Source: an uncultured Verrucomicrobiota bacterium
Lineage (GTDB): Bacteria; Verrucomicrobiota; Kiritimatiellia; RFP12; UBA1067
NCBI GenBank assembly: GCA_947305825.1
Contig: CAMZET010000064.1
Span: forward strand, 1 to 7,370
DNA length: 7,370 nt
Direction of reading: 5' to 3'
Each line of letters opens with the position of its first letter. Within the stretch, counting starts at the first letter, position 1. Both the position numbers and the translations under genes were made by a program. Of this stretch, positions 6,328-7,370 are shown piece by piece. The notes below the pieces were generated by a model. That model was given only the letters and a program-made list of their open reading frames with translations, did no database searches and was not told where the DNA came from.

Positions 6328-7370
6328 TTACGCCTTTGGTTTCGGGCGCGGGCGGAATATCGCCCAGAGCACGAACAGGTCGAATGCGATTGCCACGGCA
6401 GTCCAGACGCCGAACGCGCCGGAGACGAAGAGGCGGCCGAGCTGGAAGGCGTTGAGCGCCAGCAGGTAGCCGACGAATAGCTGGAACGCGACGGCGAACC
6501 ACCCCCACGCCTTCGACCCCATTTCGCGGAACGTGACGGCGATAGCGACCATGCACGGCGGAATGAAGAGGTTGAAGATGAGGAACGCGAGCGCAGCGGC
6601 CTTGTAGTCGGCGCCGGCCATTCCCTTGAAGAGCGCGAGGATGTTCGCGGCGCCCGAGCCGTCGCCGCCGGCGACCATCGCCAGCGTCGCCGTAGCCTGC
6701 TCCTTGGCGATTTCCGCCGAAATGGAGGCGGCCGCGCCCTGCCACGTGCCGAACCCGAGCGGCGCGAACAGCCACGAGACCGCTCCGCCAATCGACGCCA
6801 GAATCGATTCGTCCAGGTTCTCCACCACCTTGAAGCTCCAGCTGAACGTCATCATCAGCGTCAGGACGACGCACGCCGGGAAGATAATAACGCCGGCCTT
6901 GATGGCGTATGCCTTGACGCGGTCCCAGGTGTGGATGACGATGCCCTTGAACGTCGGCAGGTGGTAGGCCGGCAGTTCCATGACGAACGGGGCCGCCTCG
7001 CCAGCGAACGCCTTCGTCTTCTTCAGCGCGATGCCGCCCAGCACGATAATCGCTATGCCCATAATATCCATGAGCGCGGCGACCGACCACCACTCGCGGA
7101 AGAATATCGCCGTGAACATGACGATTATGACCGTCTTCGCGCCGCACGGCATGAACGTCGACAGGATTATCGTCATCCTCTGGTCGCGCTTGTTCTCGAT
7201 TGTGCGAGCCGCCATCACCGCCGGAACGCCGCACCCCTTGCCCACCAGCATCGGTATGAACGACTTGCCGGAAAGACCGAAGCCGCGGAAGATGCGGTCC
7301 ATGATGAACGCCACGCGCGCCATGTAGCCGCAGTCCTCCAGGAACGCGAGGAACAGGAACACGATGGCGA
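6328..7370 (-). CDS. feoB: Ferrous iron transport protein B, C-terminal membrane half (5'-partial at the window edge)
   Basis: Inner-membrane Fe(II) transporter. The window holds about the last 347 codons; the N-terminal GTP-binding domain and first helices lie beyond the right edge, and the frame is open through base 7370. Counting from the Val codon at 7362, recognisable FeoB segments are EDCGYMARVAFIMDR 9-23, GLSGKSFIPMLVGKGCGVP 29-47, AARTIENKRDQR 51-62 and the first Gate-type Cys motif FMPCGAK 70-76. Further on come FVMELPAYHLPTFKG, the AEIAKE segment, and a second Gate-type Cys in FNLFIPPCMVAI, followed by two more hydrophobic helices and a basic Pro-rich end (RPRPKPKA). Two Cys-containing Gate regions are the expected architecture of the FeoB permease. 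The usual GFGCNVP-type stretch reads GKGCGVP here. A FeoB-associated Cys-rich gene follows at once, which supports the assignment. Whether feoA lies upstream cannot be seen. Confidence 0.95.
   Translation of the reverse strand, partial: AIVFLFLAFLEDCGYMARVAFIMDRIFRGFGLSGKSFIPMLVGKGCGVPAVMAARTIENKRDQRMTIILSTFMPCGAKTVIIVMFTAIFFREWWSVAALMDIMGIAIIVLGGIALKKTKAFAGEAAPFVMELPAYHLPTFKGIVIHTWDRVKAYAIKAGVIIFPACVVLTLMMTFSWSFKVVENLDESILASIGGAVSWLFAPLGFGTWQGAAASISAEIAKEQATATLAMVAGGDGSGAANILALFKGMAGADYKAAALAFLIFNLFIPPCMVAIAVTFREMGSKAWGWFAVAFQLFVGYLLALNAFQLGRLFVSGAFGVWTAVAIAFDLFVLWAIFRPRPKPKA

Noticed and set aside
4484..6469. A 661-codon open frame on the + strand covering the pseudopilin gene
   Set aside because: It lies antisense to the pseudopilin, the Cys-rich gene and parts of the ATPase and feoB, all of which have clear family motifs. 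Its translation is Arg/Ala-rich with no recognisable domain, as expected for a stop-poor shadow frame in GC-rich DNA.
6035..7234. A 399-codon minus-strand frame overlapping feoB
   Set aside because: It runs in another frame of the same strand through feoB and the Cys-rich gene. The product is Arg/Gly-rich with no membrane helices, whereas the feoB frame matches FeoB along its visible length.

Overview
The window is GC-rich, densely coding DNA from a Gram-negative-type bacterium. It carries seven protein genes in two opposing blocks that meet tail to tail at position 1871-1874. A Hanks-type kinase with a PP2C partner, a long single pseudopilin with a textbook prepilin N-terminus, and a FeoB operon with a FeoB-associated Cys-rich protein together fit the Planctomycetes-Verrucomicrobia-Lentisphaerae-Kiritimatiellae group. 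That placement is an inference from gene style and cannot be proven from this window. No RNA genes, insertion sequences, CRISPR arrays or prophage genes were seen.

Left block, + strand (1-1874): a PP2C-type Ser/Thr phosphatase, open at the left window edge, overlaps by an ATGA junction a membrane-tethered Ser/Thr kinase. They form an opposing phosphorylation/dephosphorylation pair made from one transcript. The kinase has a complete catalytic core and ends in a single C-terminal membrane helix with almost nothing outside.

Middle block, - strand (5941 down to 1871): a 366-residue pseudopilin, an ABC ATPase of the LolD/MacB/YbbA type, and a large ABC permease with two FtsX-type halves follow one another with a 13-nt gap and then a 4-nt GTGA overlap. 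They are almost certainly one operon. The ATPase and permease resemble the YbbA-YbbP pair and should act as a mechanotransmission-type ABC machine. A pseudopilin as the leading gene of such an operon is the most interesting association in the window.

Right block, - strand (window edge down to 6088): the C-terminal membrane half of the ferrous iron transporter FeoB, then, 18 nt on, a small FeoB-associated membrane protein whose tail is unusually rich in Gly, Cys and His. A 146-nt spacer (5942-6087) separates this iron block from the pseudopilin operon. It holds a GC-rich inverted repeat and one AT-rich hexamer that could be a -10 element, but no clear T-tailed terminator.
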